Made by a program: the position numbers and the translations under genes
Shown here: positions 12,076 through 23,029 of the stretch, piece after piece
How the letters are laid out: every line of letters starts with the position of its first letter
Numbering within the stretch: position 1 is the first letter of the stretch
DNA from: Liolophura sinensis
Taxonomy: Eukaryota; Mollusca; Polyplacophora; Chitonida; Chitonidae
Reading direction: 5' to 3'
Length of the DNA stretch: 64,000 nt
NCBI RefSeq assembly: GCF_032854445.1
Contig: NC_088306.1
Coordinates: 5,719,145 to 5,783,144, forward strand
Notes under the pieces: generated by a model
What the model saw: only the letters and a program-made list of their open reading frames with translations
What the model was told of the DNA's origin: nothing
Databases searched by the model: none

Positions 12076-12473
12076 ATCTAATAGAACTGAAAGAAGAGGG
12101 TATAAAACTAATATGATCATACCCATGGACGACATAAATGTAAATATGTCAACATTATATAACTGTTAAATACATATGAAATCAATGCTCATTTTACAGA
12201 GCCGGAAAACTTTTGTCCCCTATATTAGAAACTTGCTTTCTAAATATCAGGTCACGTCACAGACTCAACGGCAGTTAAAGCCCTGCTGACATTATCAACA
12301 ACAACTCGGTCAGCCATACTTTTGGGGACAGTGCGCAAGACTATAAATGTACTTCAACACCTTCCGCTCAGGAAGCCCTAACAGCAATTTCGTTATTATG
12401 GTGCAGTTTCTCCTTTGTATCACTGTTATATGGATATATGCAGGGATATGGTTCTTCCACGACATGTGAAACG

Positions 12474-12493
12474 AATTTCAGATATCTGAAATT
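12474..12493. repeat. Perfect 20-bp palindrome
   Basis: aatttcagatatctgaaatt equals its own reverse complement. A related 'gaagatatctggaaatg' lies at about 12567-12583, so this may be the end of a small inverted-repeat element. Confidence 0.6.
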
Positions 12494-13064
12494 GACGGTC
12501 CTCACATCAGCAAAAGCGTGTTATTTCATATATCTTACAATCGTTCTAAGATACCTAATTTGATTTGAAGATATCTGGAAATGGGTATTGTAACACATCT
12601 GGCGTTGCTTTACGATATTTCAAATAAAGCATCAATAGGCGGACAGATTAGACCTACAGTTATCTTCCGATCAACCAGGTCGTGAGTTCGACAAGCTGCG
12701 TTATCTCCATACCATATTTGACTGCATACAAATTCCCTGTTCGTTTCATTTTTTTTTAAATCATCCATTGAGGATAATATGTCGTTAAAGTTGACATGCA
12801 TTGAAAAAAAAATCATAATTTGATTTATATTTGAAGGTTAAAATCATACCCTGAGCCTAAATGTTATTTTGGCCAAATGAGAGAGTCATTGAATATGATG
12901 GCTGCATAATTCAGAGGATGATTAGCTTAAAAGAAAAGATAGCAAATAATAGGCCAATAACTTGAGTTATGTAGGAAGAGAGGTGAAAACAAACATTTTT
13001 TCTGATCTGCTTGGTAACACTGTGAATCAACTTCTATAATAAGGAATCTAGTGAGGCCATGGCA

Positions 13065-13555
13065 TGGGATTCCCCGCCTTAATGCAACCGGAAACGACAT
13101 GTCGTAGCACTTGTATCTCACGCGCAAAATCGTTTAAAAGCAAACCAGAGTTCGGGTGACGTAAGCGGAAACAGTCGCGGACTCAGTTTGTACAAATTAT
13201 TCCCTATTGATTGGATAAAACTAATAACATGGCTGCGCTTTCATTTGTCTCAATGTGTGTGCGTGATTTTGCTTACTTTGAACTGCAAAAATAAAGTATA
13301 TTATTTCTAATCTTCTTGTTTATTACAAGCACTAAACGTTAACATCACACAAGAAATTGATACCTTAAGGGAATAACTCTATGCTTGTTCAAAGATCATG
13401 TGTCTCCCGAGTAATAAAGTGTTTGGAGGAAGGGGGAAGTCAGTTCGAACACTTATTATAAACTGTAAATTATTATATAGTAAATTGCCTATGATTCCAG
13501 ACTTTTGCTTCAACCCGTATATTTGGTTTAACGTTGACTTTTCTTTTAAACCTCA
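13065..13555. repeat. Unclassified dispersed repeat, copy 1
   Basis: Matching blocks with 43368-43707 include 'actaataacatggctgcgct' against 'actaataacatggcggcgct' and the nearby 'tgtctcaat..gtg'. Further on, 'tttggtttaacgttgacttt' matches 'tttggtttagtgttgtcttt'. No terminal repeats or coding capacity were recognised. Confidence 0.6.
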
Positions 13556-14464
13556 AAACGAAAACAAAAGAGCACAAAAATGAATAATACTGTGACCTGC
13601 AGATTACTATCTTACTACTGTTATAAACAAAGCAACAGTTCAGGCTACCAATAATTTCTAAAAAAAAATAAAAATCCACACGACCTAAAAGGATGGGATA
13701 GGATATTATTTTTAGAGGCGGCTTAAATGAAAAATGAAATAACATAAGCTCTATTAACAAATAAAGTATAGCAATAACATAATATCAAATATTTTTTTCT
13801 TTCAGAAAAAGATTATTGAAGATTGTATTCCTGTTTAAAAATAATATAAATATATATTAAGTTTTGAAATGTACACACATGCGAACACACGCACACACAT
13901 ACACATATATATTCACTGTAAACTTAAAAATACATACACATTGCTATATTACATGTAATATATTAGATATAAAGTGTACGTTATTACAACATTATTCTGT
14001 ACGTTTGTAGTAAAAAATTGAAATGTGCTCTTTCAAAGTCTACTTAGTACCTTGAACCCAAATTAAAAACAAAAATTCGACATATCTCTTTGTTATTTGA
14101 CTAATCAGTTGAGATTCGATGCGCGTCAGCTCGCGCGCTGTGAGTTCGGATCGCGGTTGTGCCAATTTTGTGCAGGTTCTGCTTTAGACAGTCCAGTCTG
14201 GCTATGGGATTAGAAACGTTCGACTCTGGCTATGGGTTTAGAAAACGTTCGTCGGACAGTGGATGCTAATTAACTTGTACAGTTCCTTTCGGTCTTCGGA
14301 GTTTGGCGGGCGAAGTAAAAGCGAGTGTTCCCCATCTGTTGGATGGGTGCATCGATTGTTAGACACAGGGAAGGCTTACCCTGCCCGGATTACAATGAAG
14401 GGCAGTCTGCTGAATGAGGAGGGGGGTAGCCACCCGTCCCTGTGTCGTGCGACACGTCAGTAAT
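13556..14464. other. A/T-rich upstream DNA with a short CA tract and local GC rise
   Basis: An imperfect CA/CACA tract lies at 13870-13905. From about 14260 composition rises towards the neuroligin-like leader; 'ctggctatggg' repeats at 14201 and 14227. Regulatory elements are plausible here but none can be named. Confidence 0.4.
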
Positions 14465-15039
14465 TACTGGGGCCCCGAGATAAAACAATGCCTTACAGAC
14501 GTAATTAGTGTATAAAATCGATGGGAAAGGAAACATCAGCATTGCCCTGGCCGGCGAGCGCGCGCCACGACAGCGGTGAAGGAACGCCGACGAAATTAAG
14601 TACAGTTATTGCCCGAACACATACCTTGAGTTCTGCTCGTGCCGCCAGTGAGCTTTTCGCTACAAGCCGACCGACATGTTCTGCAATCGTTCAACAACAC
14701 TGCTATTATACTAGAGCATCTGCGGCCGACAGCTGGCCGCGCGATCCGTAGTGGGTAAAGTGGAGAAGAGAGCACTGAAGAAATTGTTACAGTGGAGTGA
14801 AAACAAGCGGAGACGTGCGATGATACTGCTGGTAATCGCGATGAGAAGATGGCAGAGTAGTGTCAGTGGGATGGCAGGGCCTGGTTCCTAGGCCAGACGC
14901 TATATCTTCCGTTATGGAGCCACAATTGCTTGTAGATTAGTAGATGTAATATACCTTTGGCTTTTTAAGGCACAACAGTGGGATTTAACCATATCAAAAG
15001 AAAAGTAGAAAAAAAAAAGCGAAACGAGTGAAGAAAAAA
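14465..15039 (+). promoter_or_regulatory. Probable 5' leader / promoter region of the neuroligin-like gene
   Basis: The stretch is richer in GC and CpG than its surroundings, especially 14548-14580 and 14725-14750. A TATA-like TATAAAA lies at 14511-14517. If it is used, transcription would start near 14540-14550, giving a leader of about 490 bases with several upstream ATGs. Alternatively the leader is spliced: 'cacaacag|tggg' with its AG at 14977-14978 is a possible acceptor after a T-rich run, which would place the first exon further upstream. An open frame at 14521-14751 (76 codons, unrecognised) would be an upstream ORF only if transcription starts before 14521. The sequence alone does not decide between these. 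Confidence 0.35.
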
Positions 15040-15475
15040 ATGTGTCCTTGTAGGAAAGTGGTAGGTTTGGCGTTAGTTTGTGCGTCCGCTGTGTTGGCCA
15101 CGTGCGCGGCGGCTGTGCGAGTGAAGCAGCTCAGTAACCGTCTTGTGGACACAAAATACGGCAGAATCCGTGGCATGTTTTGGGATTTCCAGGAGCCTAA
15201 TATGCTGCCTGTGGAGGTGTATTACGGAATACAATACGGTTCTATCATGAAGGGCAGCCTGAGGTTCATGCCTCCTACAGGCCCCACGGAGACGTGGGAC
15301 GGCAATCTGGTGGCCTTGAAGCAGAAACCCTCCTGTCCCCAGAAGGTGTTGGACGAGGTGGAGTTAGAGAGACTTCTACCCTTGTCCCTAGCTGAGGAAA
15401 GGGCGGCCTTTACAGAGTACAGTCGAGATCAGGACGAGGATTGCCTCAACCTTAACCTCTACATCCCTGTCAAAG
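15040..15475 (+). CDS. Nlgn: Neuroligin-like protein, first coding exon (partial gene)
   Basis: This exon encodes 145 codons plus one base of the N-terminus of a cholinesterase-fold adhesion protein. Neuroligins are postsynaptic membrane proteins that bind neurexins. I start at the ATG at 15040, which has A at -3; the frame is open a little upstream, to a GTG at 15028. Residues 1-25 look like a signal peptide, with K6 followed by a hydrophobic run at 7-25. Residues about 36-45 contain YGRIRG, the opening strand of the type-B carboxylesterase fold. RFMPPTGPTETW (75-86) is the usual RFxPPxxxxxW region. C99 (SCPQ) and C135 (EDCL) are 36 residues apart, matching the first neuroligin disulfide. 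EDCLNLNLYIP (133-143) fits esterase signature 2 except Asn137, where Tyr or Thr is usual. The segment between them (LLPL, then YSRDQDEDC) favours neuroligin over catalytic esterases. The exon ends in phase 1 at CAAAG|GTAGGA. The nucleophile region and the rest of the protein lie outside this exon and were not found. An intact gene is likelier than a pseudogene because this exon has no stop. Confidence 0.8.
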
Positions 15476-16285
15476 GTAGGACCATTCTTAATTCACCTCT
15501 ACATCCCTGTTATAGGTAGGATCATTTTTACTTCGTCTGCAATTCCCTGTCAAAGGTACGACCATTCTTAATTCACCTCTACATCCCTGTAAAAACTAGG
15601 ACCATTCTCAATTCACCAGTGCATCCCTTTCAAAATTAGGACCATTCTCAATTCACCTGCATATCCCTGTCAAAGGTAGGACCACTCTCAGCTCACCTCT
15701 ACACCCCTGTCAAAATTAGGATCATTCTCAATCCACCTGTGCATCCCTGTCAAAATTAGGGCCATTCTCAATTCACCTGTACATCCCTGTCAAAGGTAGG
15801 ACCACTCTCAGCTCACCTCTACACCCCTGTCAAAATTATGACCATTCTCAATTCACCTGTACATCCCTGTCAAAGGTAGGACCACTCTCAGCTCACCTCT
15901 ACACCCCTGTCAAAATTAGGGCCATTCTCAATTCACCTGTACATCCCTGTCAAATGTAGGACCACTCTTAGTTCTCCTCTACACCCCTGTCAAAATTAGG
16001 ACCATTCTCAAATTGCCTGAACATCCCTCTCAAAGTTAAGACCATTATTAATTCACCTGTATATCCCTGCTAAAGGTAGGACAATCCTTGATTCTGTATT
16101 CCACCATTAGCAACAGGAGAGGCATTCTAAACTCTCCTCTACGTCCCTGTCAAAAGTGCGACCATTTTCAATTTACCACTACAGACTTGTAGGACCATTC
16201 TCAATTCACCTCTACATCCCTGTTAAAAGTAGGACTACAACCAATCCTCCACTAAACCTCTGCCAAAGGTAGGGCCATTCTCAGT
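15455..16285 (+). repeat. 40-bp minisatellite overlapping the exon end and its splice donor
   Basis: About 20 imperfect copies of a 40-bp unit start with the exon's own last 21 bases (acctctacatccctgtcaaag) and run into the intron. The unit is that segment, then 'gtaggaccattctcaattc'. In the middle the array is dimeric (80 bp): 'caaaggtagg' units alternate with 'caaaattagg' units. Exact 'caaaggtagg' recurs at 15671, 15791, 15871 and 16264. Near copies lie at 15511 (tataggtagg), 15551 (caaaggtacg), 15951 (caaatgtagg) and 16071 (taaaggtagg). Confidence 0.9.
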
Positions 16286-16539
16286 TTATTTTTATGAAAA
16301 GACATTTAAATAAATAATGAGATGTAAAGCGGATTCTAGTGACAAGTATTGCTGGTACATACAACTCAGGACCCAAGACGAGCGACTTGCTAAGCTCTGT
16401 TTTGCCATTGTGTATTGATAAACTGATACCGTGTACACGTGACGGGGATTGCTTACATCAGTGTATTTTTATCATTTCCTGAACTGTATCAAAATAAACA
16501 AACCCAAATGCATGTGTGAACTACGAGCACCATAGGGAT

Positions 16540-16673
16540 TTTTTTATTTATTTATTTCCTTGATGTTTTACAAGGTAGTCAAGGATATTTCACTTATACA
16601 GGGGCGGACTGCATTGTGGTGGTAGGAACCGGGCTGAGACCGGGGAATATCCACGACCTTCCGTAGGTTAGGC
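16540..16673 (-). mobile_element. SINE 3' half
   Basis: A TTTA tail is followed by 'cttgatgttttacaaggtag', 'ggatatttcacttataca' and 'cacgaccttccgtaggtt' on the minus-strand copy. The head is missing. Confidence 0.85.
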
Positions 16674-17819
16674 ATTGTAAAATTTTCTTGACAGACTATT
16701 GCACATAATATAAGAACTTGACAAGAAATGGTTTTGTTTCCATTTATCCTTTAAGAAAACTATTGTTTTGGGATTTTTTTTACGAATATATTGATATGTA
16801 TTGTATGCGAATGTACCGCAATCCCAAGCGTGTAATGTGAAAAAGCTATCCGCTTGCTCCATTGCTGGTAACACCTGGCATATGTAACAGTTGTAATGCA
16901 GGATAGCGAAAATCGCTATCGCTCACTGACTGCAGGGCCACGATTTATCTGTGTCGTTCTCGCACTGCTGTGACTACACGCACAAATACAGAACAGACCG
17001 GCACTTTTTGTGCTTTTATTGTTATTACATTGCTTTATATGCTTTGTTTGCCCGAAAGATAGCATTAATGGAATTTTTATGCGGACAGAATTACCACACA
17101 TCTTAGAATCTCTGATGAAATGGATTGGTGGTAGTCATACTTTGTTGGAATCCCCACGCAACTGGAAATCTAAACTGTCCATATGTTGCCGCGCGGATGT
17201 GTTGATGCCAATCTCAGTGTGTTGTCAAAGCAGTGCCGGTTGCTGTGCTGCATATAAAAAACGATCACTCTCTACTCCAAAGTGGCTGTTCCAAAACAAA
17301 ATGATTAAGAGTGTTTTGCACCTTGCCAAACATCTTGGTCTTTACTTCGTACTCAGTGTTTAGAACAGCCTGTTACTATGGAAGTTATAAATATCCATAT
17401 TTAATAGCTGTACAGACATAATATTTTGCGACCCATTGGGATGTAATACTAATTAACTGGCGAATTCTTTGAAACAAAGCGCTTGTATTTGATTTCCGTC
17501 TAATGGCAAATATTTACTGCTGATTGCTAAATATCCGAAAAAAATGTGCATTACTGATTGGCCAGCTAAAAACCCATACACTCATCCAGTATGGCTGCAC
17601 CCTTTTCTTATTCGACAATGTCAAAAGCTTCTGTCCAAACATTGTAATCATCGTTACTTTTTAACTTGTATATGTTCCTTAGTCTGCTAACAATATATTA
17701 TTAATATTACAATCATCATAATAACTAAAACCTTTTGCACTTGATTACCATACCACTAGTAAATTAGTAATTTGCATACATTTGTAAGCATCTATTAACG
17801 ATTACCACACAACGGAATA

Positions 17820-18320
17820 GTGATTAGTGATTACTAAACAACAACAAGGATTTATTATTGATTATGGTACAACTGTGTGGGGATTTTTATTGATTACTAT
17901 AAGACAGCTTAGGGATTTATTATTGAATATAATACAACTGTGTAGGGCTTTTTTTTATTGATTACTATAAGACAGCGTAGGGATTTATTATTGAATATAA
18001 TACAACTGTGTATGTTTTTTTTTTTTATTGATTACTATAAAACAGCTTAGGGACTTATTATTGAATATAATACAACTGTGTAGGGATTGTTTTATTAATT
18101 ACTATAAGACAGCTTAGGGGTTTATTATTGAGTATAATACAACTAAGTGGGGATTTTTTTATTGATCACTATAAGTCAGCTTAGAGCTTTATAATTGATT
18201 GTGATACAACAGTGAAGGGATTTATTACTTATTACAATATAACAGCACAGGGATTTAATACTGATTACGATAAAACATTTTAAGGATTTTTGACTGATGG
18301 CGATCTAACAGTTTAAGCAT
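17820..18320. repeat. A/T-rich dimeric tandem repeat, unit about 68 bp
   Basis: Two related halves of about 33-36 bp alternate: 'gggatttattattgaatata' plus 'atacaactgtgta', and 'attgattactataagacagc' plus 'ttag'. T runs of 5-14 vary in length between copies. About 14 half-units are visible, decaying at both ends. Confidence 0.85.
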
Positions 18321-19222
18321 TAACTACTAAAAGCGCTTCTGATTGCTGGAAGACGTCGCTCTGGCTACTGTTTGTAGGTAATAGGTAATAAACGGATGAA
18401 AAATGATGTATTTAGGAACTATGAAAATACCAGAAAAGAATCCTTTGTGGTACTGAAAACTGAGTGAGTTTGTATTTCAGCAAAACTGAACACTCTATGA
18501 TGCAATTGCTCCCACTGAAACAGACAGCGTCAAGCACTAGTATCATTTTATGTCGTGATAAACAGCAGAAGACCTACACGTAGAGAGAACACCCATGCCA
18601 TACAGGTCCTGCTGATCCTAAATTGTTAACCAAAAATCTCCTTCAAAAACTCTGGCCTTTAAAGTAGTCATAGATGACAAGCGGGCAGGAGGTTGCAAAA
18701 AGTTCACTTTAACAAAGCATTATACTTTCGTCTTCCCTTGTTGGAGCTTGTATGTTGAGTTGATTGAAATATTGCCAATTTATTGTCACCCACCTGTATG
18801 AGATGCCGTTTTTACTCTGTATATAATGGTTTAAAAATGATTTATAAAACTTTGAAGTTGAATTGTAAAGCTATGAAGTAGTTTTTTCAAAGCTTTCTTA
18901 ATGGCGTTTAAGGTGTTGTCCTTCAGCATATACTTAAACAGTTCAAATATTCCATGACGTATAAATAATTTACTTAATTAGTTTAATGATTTTGTCTTCA
19001 ACGTAACCTGTTTTAGATACGTAAGTTGGATAAAATACGAATACAAACGTCTTGGCCAAGAAGTCACCGGAAAAATATATGTGTGATCTACGGTCTAATT
19101 ACATTGGCTTTTTAGATTGATTGACATTGGTGGGACGCTCCTGCGGTTAACTGGGATAAAAAAAACAGCCGATGTATTATTTCATGCTTGTAACTGTATA
19201 GGGAGAATGGAGTAGCACACGA

Positions 19223-19498
19223 TTTTATTTATTTATTTATTTGAGTGTTTTTTTTATGCCATACTCAAAAATACTTCACTTATACGATGGCGGCCAGCAT
19301 AATGGTGGGAGGAAACCGGCCAGAGCCCGGGGTAACCCACGGCCATCTGCTGGTTGCTGTAGGACCTTTCCACGAATAGCCACAGGCGAAGCCAGCATAA
19401 GCTGGACTTCAGGGTACAGCGGACCGCCTTGGTGGGAGGTTGTTGCGTCATGCGCCGCGCTGGCGTGCTAATCTCCTCGGCCACGGAGGCTACCCCCC
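19223..19498 (-). mobile_element. Full-length tRNA-derived SINE
   Basis: On the minus strand the head 'gtagcctccgtggccgagga', the A-box region, body, 3' segment and AAAT tail are all present. The head end is flanked by a C-rich run (19492-19513). Confidence 0.9.
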
Positions 19499-19652
19499 AC
19501 CCACCCCCCTCCCCCATGGCATTTTTAAAACTGTTTTAATTGCATATCATGCCTTGCTGTAGATTTATTTAATGTTATGTCTGATGAAATTGGGTAGTCA
19601 TTGTGGTCCAGCGTTGGATGAATAGACGTTGAGAGTAGTATAGAGGGCCTCA

Positions 19653-20075
19653 TGTGAGTGAGTGAGTGCTTGGGGGTTTACCGTCGTACTCAACAATTTT
19701 TCAGTCATATGACGACGAAGGAATGGGCCTCATGGTAGCGCGTGGCTATCAATACGTATCCCAAGCTACCACCACAAGGTTTTTGACTGCCCGGTATCGA
19801 CATGAAGTCTTGTACCGAACAGCAGAAGTACTATACTGACACATTTTTGTACCTTTCCTGAGTAGCACTGCGCGGTTCACGTCAGTTCAATACCGTGCCC
19901 ACATGGTGCTGTGTACATCTATGTGGGTTAAGTCGTAAATCGGTAAGAACAGATACCGGTATACATGTTGTGTATAAATCATAAAGGTGTCAATTTCCTC
20001 CCACCAAAATGCTGGCCCTATCGTATAAGTGAAATATTCCCGAGTACGACGTAAAGCACTGATCAGTACATAAAT
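19653..20075 (+). mobile_element. Composite repeat: 'gtgagtgagtgagtgcttgg' head with SINE-type tail
   Basis: The first about 75 bases ('gtgagtgagtgagtgcttgg' to 'catatgacgacgaagg') match a repeat type I know from molluscs. About 270 bases of unfamiliar sequence follow. The end (about 19990-20075) is the main SINE's 3' segment ('cctcccaccaaaatgctggc' to 'gtacgacgtaaagcactg'). It may be one chimeric element or two adjacent insertions. Confidence 0.6.
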
Positions 20076-20114
20076 AGATCACACATGTAGTATATACTCG
20101 CACGATGATTATGC

Positions 20115-20366
20115 ACTCAAAAAATAATCTGCTGAAGTTAACAGAATGTCCCTTGTGTGAGTGATGCTAGAAAGTATTCTGCTATTGCCGCAGATTATTC
20201 TGTTAAATATAACACACTTACTCTATAAAATCAAGGTAAATATTGTATTAGAGTAACAGAATACTGCGTTGAATATGACAGAAGATTGTCTTATAATAAT
20301 AGAAAACATCCTAGCATCACTCAGACAACAGACTTTCTGTTAAAATTAACAGATTAATTTTTGAGT
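20115..20366. mobile_element. MITE-like element with terminal inverted repeats of about 57 bp
   Basis: The left end 'actcaaaaaataatctgctg' pairs with the right end '..aattaatttttgagt', and the match continues inward through 'gagtgatgctag' / 'ctagcatcactc'. The interior also holds inverted 'attctgttaaatat' and 'attgtattagagtaacag' motifs. There is no coding capacity. A clear target duplication was not identified. Confidence 0.8.
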
Positions 20367-20386
20367 CTACGTACATGTAGCTCTAT

Positions 20387-20493
20387 GTATTTACTTATTG
20401 ATTTGATTTGGTGTTTTACGGCATACACAAGAACATTTCACTTACACGACAGCGACCAACATTATGGTCGAAGAAACCCGGCTGGCTCTATAC
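20387..20493 (-). mobile_element. SINE 3' fragment
   Basis: 'ttggtgttttacggcataca' to 'attatggtcgaagaaacccg' is the minus-strand SINE 3' segment. It lies 20 bases from the MITE-like element. Confidence 0.8.
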
Positions 20494-22184
20494 ACATGTA
20501 TGTAGCCTATGTGTGGTCATGACAAGCTTGCGGATACGCGTATCGCCTGAGGGTGATATACGAGACACAAAAGAGAGTTTTATCCTTCTTGTCACAAAGT
20601 ACCGTTATGTAGTCGTAATCAGAATAGAATTTAGTGTCGCCTTGTGGTGTAACGAACAATAAAAGGCGGTTACGTACGTATATAGAGAAATGGTAGATCT
20701 GAAGTTTCATTTTCTCATAATTTGCCCGCAGACTAACCCTATATTTGGTTGGTGGACGTAGATACATCGCACTACGAGTTCTTCATTTCATAGATACATG
20801 ATTACGTAGGCAACTTTCAACCTAGCTGCGTTACTCCCAAATGGCTGTCTGTTTGGCGAAGGATTCACCGCGTTACGTCGACGGTTGAAGCCATTCTGAT
20901 CTAGAAAATGTACAGTTTATAGTACCGGCCCATGTTCAAACAGGGTTCCAAACTAAATGTGGCATTGATGCCGTGTTTGAATGGAATGTCTGAATGCATT
21001 GCTTATCTTACGTTTCTAAAAACGATATTCTTGATGGGACGCGAGTAAACACAGTTGCTTTATATGTGATATGGCCATCTGCCCGTCAGAATGAAAGGGA
21101 AATGGGTTCGTGTTGGGGAGAGCACATCATTCATTCGGAATTATGACACATGAATGTCTATTTGTGAGTATTTCTATCACTCTAGTGGACTGTGGCATAT
21201 CTGTATTCTAATATGTGATTGCTTTTTCTAAGCGCACATATCTATGTTGAATGAGCATGCCTGACGATAAGCCTATCGCTTATCCAATACTAGGTCACCA
21301 CAATTACGGCAGTTCAGGAAGAAAGTCAATTGACCGCAGCTGTTTTTCAGAGCTTCTGTCCCACAGTGTAGAATTTCACCGCTGCTAAGAATCACCTAGT
21401 TTTCTACTGAATTCTACCTTATAGCCCGTTTTCTGTGAGGAGATGTTTTCGAATTCAGTCGCTGAAAATTTGGTTATAAACCAAAGGGAAATATGGGCCT
21501 ACCCTTTGTGGGATCCAGATGATTATAAGTGGACTGTAGCCTTCGTATAAGTAGTCCCGAGTTATTTCACCAGGATATTGGTACTCAAACCGGCTCTTTG
21601 TCAGTCTACACAAAAACATAGTCCTGATATTAACACCCTTCCTATTTAATAATCTAAATGCACCCTGTTTTCCTCAGTGCTCTGTAAATGATGATGCCTC
21701 ATTACATATGATGACGGAAGCGTAAAAAAATCTTGATTTACGATTTTTGTCAAACACGTTTAGATGGATTCCCTGTGATATATAAGCTGGGATCTGTGAA
21801 TTATAGTGCGACACATTGTTGTATATAATTTGTATATATTAATATTTACGTCATTCAAACGCCAGATGAAGCGTTTCTATTTCCTGCTGGGTTGACAAGT
21901 GGAGATTTGGTTACATTTACTGACAATATAAATGGGCTTGTAAGAAATCGTCTAGCTGTGCCAATTATTTTCATTAGAACTTCCATCAATCAACACCTCA
22001 CCAAGCTGCACTGCAAATGTTTTCACTGGAACCTAAAACTTTCCTGCTTTAAAATGAAAACAGAAGAGAATCTGTATTAATATAAATATAGCTTTTTTTT
22101 TAGCAACGACGTTATTGCCTTGTGACATGTCCCAAAACTTACATGTGTATCGTGTTGCCTCACTGGATCACCATTTTTCAGTGT
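20494..22184. other. Apparently unique intron DNA
   Basis: No gene or repeat family was recognised between the SINE fragment and the 45-bp array. The frames at 20408-20767 and 21892-22080 look like chance. Confidence 0.5.
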
Positions 22185-22875
22185 TTACATATTTACAGTG
22201 TTGCCACAGTGGAGAAGCATTTGCAATGCTGACATATTTACAGTGTTGCCACAGTGGAGAAGCATTTTCAATGCTGACATATTTACAGTGTTGCCACAGT
22301 GGAGAAGCATTTTCAAGGCTGACATATTTACAGTGTTGCCATAGTGGAGAAGCATTTTCAAGGCTGACATATTTACAGTGTTGCCACAGTGGAGAAGCAT
22401 TTTCAAGGCTGACATATTTACAGTGCTGCCTTACTTGAGAACCATTTTCAATGCTGACATATTTACAGTGCTGCCTTACTTGAGAACTATTTTCAAGGCT
22501 GACATATGTACAGTTTTGCCGTACGCAGAACTATTTTCAATGCTGGCCTATTTACAGTGCGGCCTTACTGGATAACCTTTTTGCCATGATGACATATTTA
22601 CAGTGCTGCCTTACTGGAGAACCTTTTTGCAATGCTGACATATTTTCAGTGCTGCCTTACTGGAGAACCATTCTCAGTACTGGCCTATTTACAGTCCTGC
22701 CTTACTGGAGAACCGTTTTGCAATGCTGACATATTTACAGTCCTGCCTTGCTGGAGAACCATTTTCAATGCTGGCCTATTTACAGTGCTGCCTAACTGGA
22801 GAAACGTTTTGCAATGCTGACATATTTACAGTGCTACCTTGTTGGAGAACCATTTTCAATGCTGGCCTATTAATA
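22185..22875. repeat. 45-bp minisatellite, about 15 copies
   Basis: The unit is 'atatttacagtgttgccaca' + 'gtggagaagcattttcaatg' + 'ctgac'. The left third is nearly perfect at 45 bp. The right part forms about 90-bp dimers alternating 'gctgacat' and 'gctggcct'. As 45 is divisible by three, frames stay open on both strands (22115-22438 + and 22185-22415 -), giving 15-residue periodic peptides with no known domain. Confidence 0.95.
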
Positions 22876-23029
22876 GTGCTGAATCATTATGGAGGCTTTG
22901 TAGCAATTTTTGTGTTTTTATTTATTGCCGTAAATTTTGTTGAATGTTGTATGAATATTGTATTTCGAGTGAATTACACTGGTGTTGCTTATTCGTGAAG
23001 AAAGCGGGACAGAGTCAGAAGAAAGTCGT

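Noticed and set aside
14394-14411. 'caatgaagggcagtctg' resembles exon sequence 'tcatgaagggcagcctg' at 15247-15263
   Set aside because: The match covers about 16 bases only and does not extend, so it is treated as chance and not as an exon duplication.
15028-15030. GTG upstream of the exon's ATG as a start codon
   Set aside because: Eukaryotic nuclear genes rarely start at GTG. The ATG at 15040 directly precedes a good signal peptide and has A at -3.
22115-22438. Periodic peptide with 'CCHSGEAF', resembling the HTGEKPF linker of C2H2 zinc fingers
   Set aside because: The 15-residue period is too short for a zinc finger (28), the Cys/His spacing is wrong, and the DNA is a 45-bp minisatellite open on both strands.
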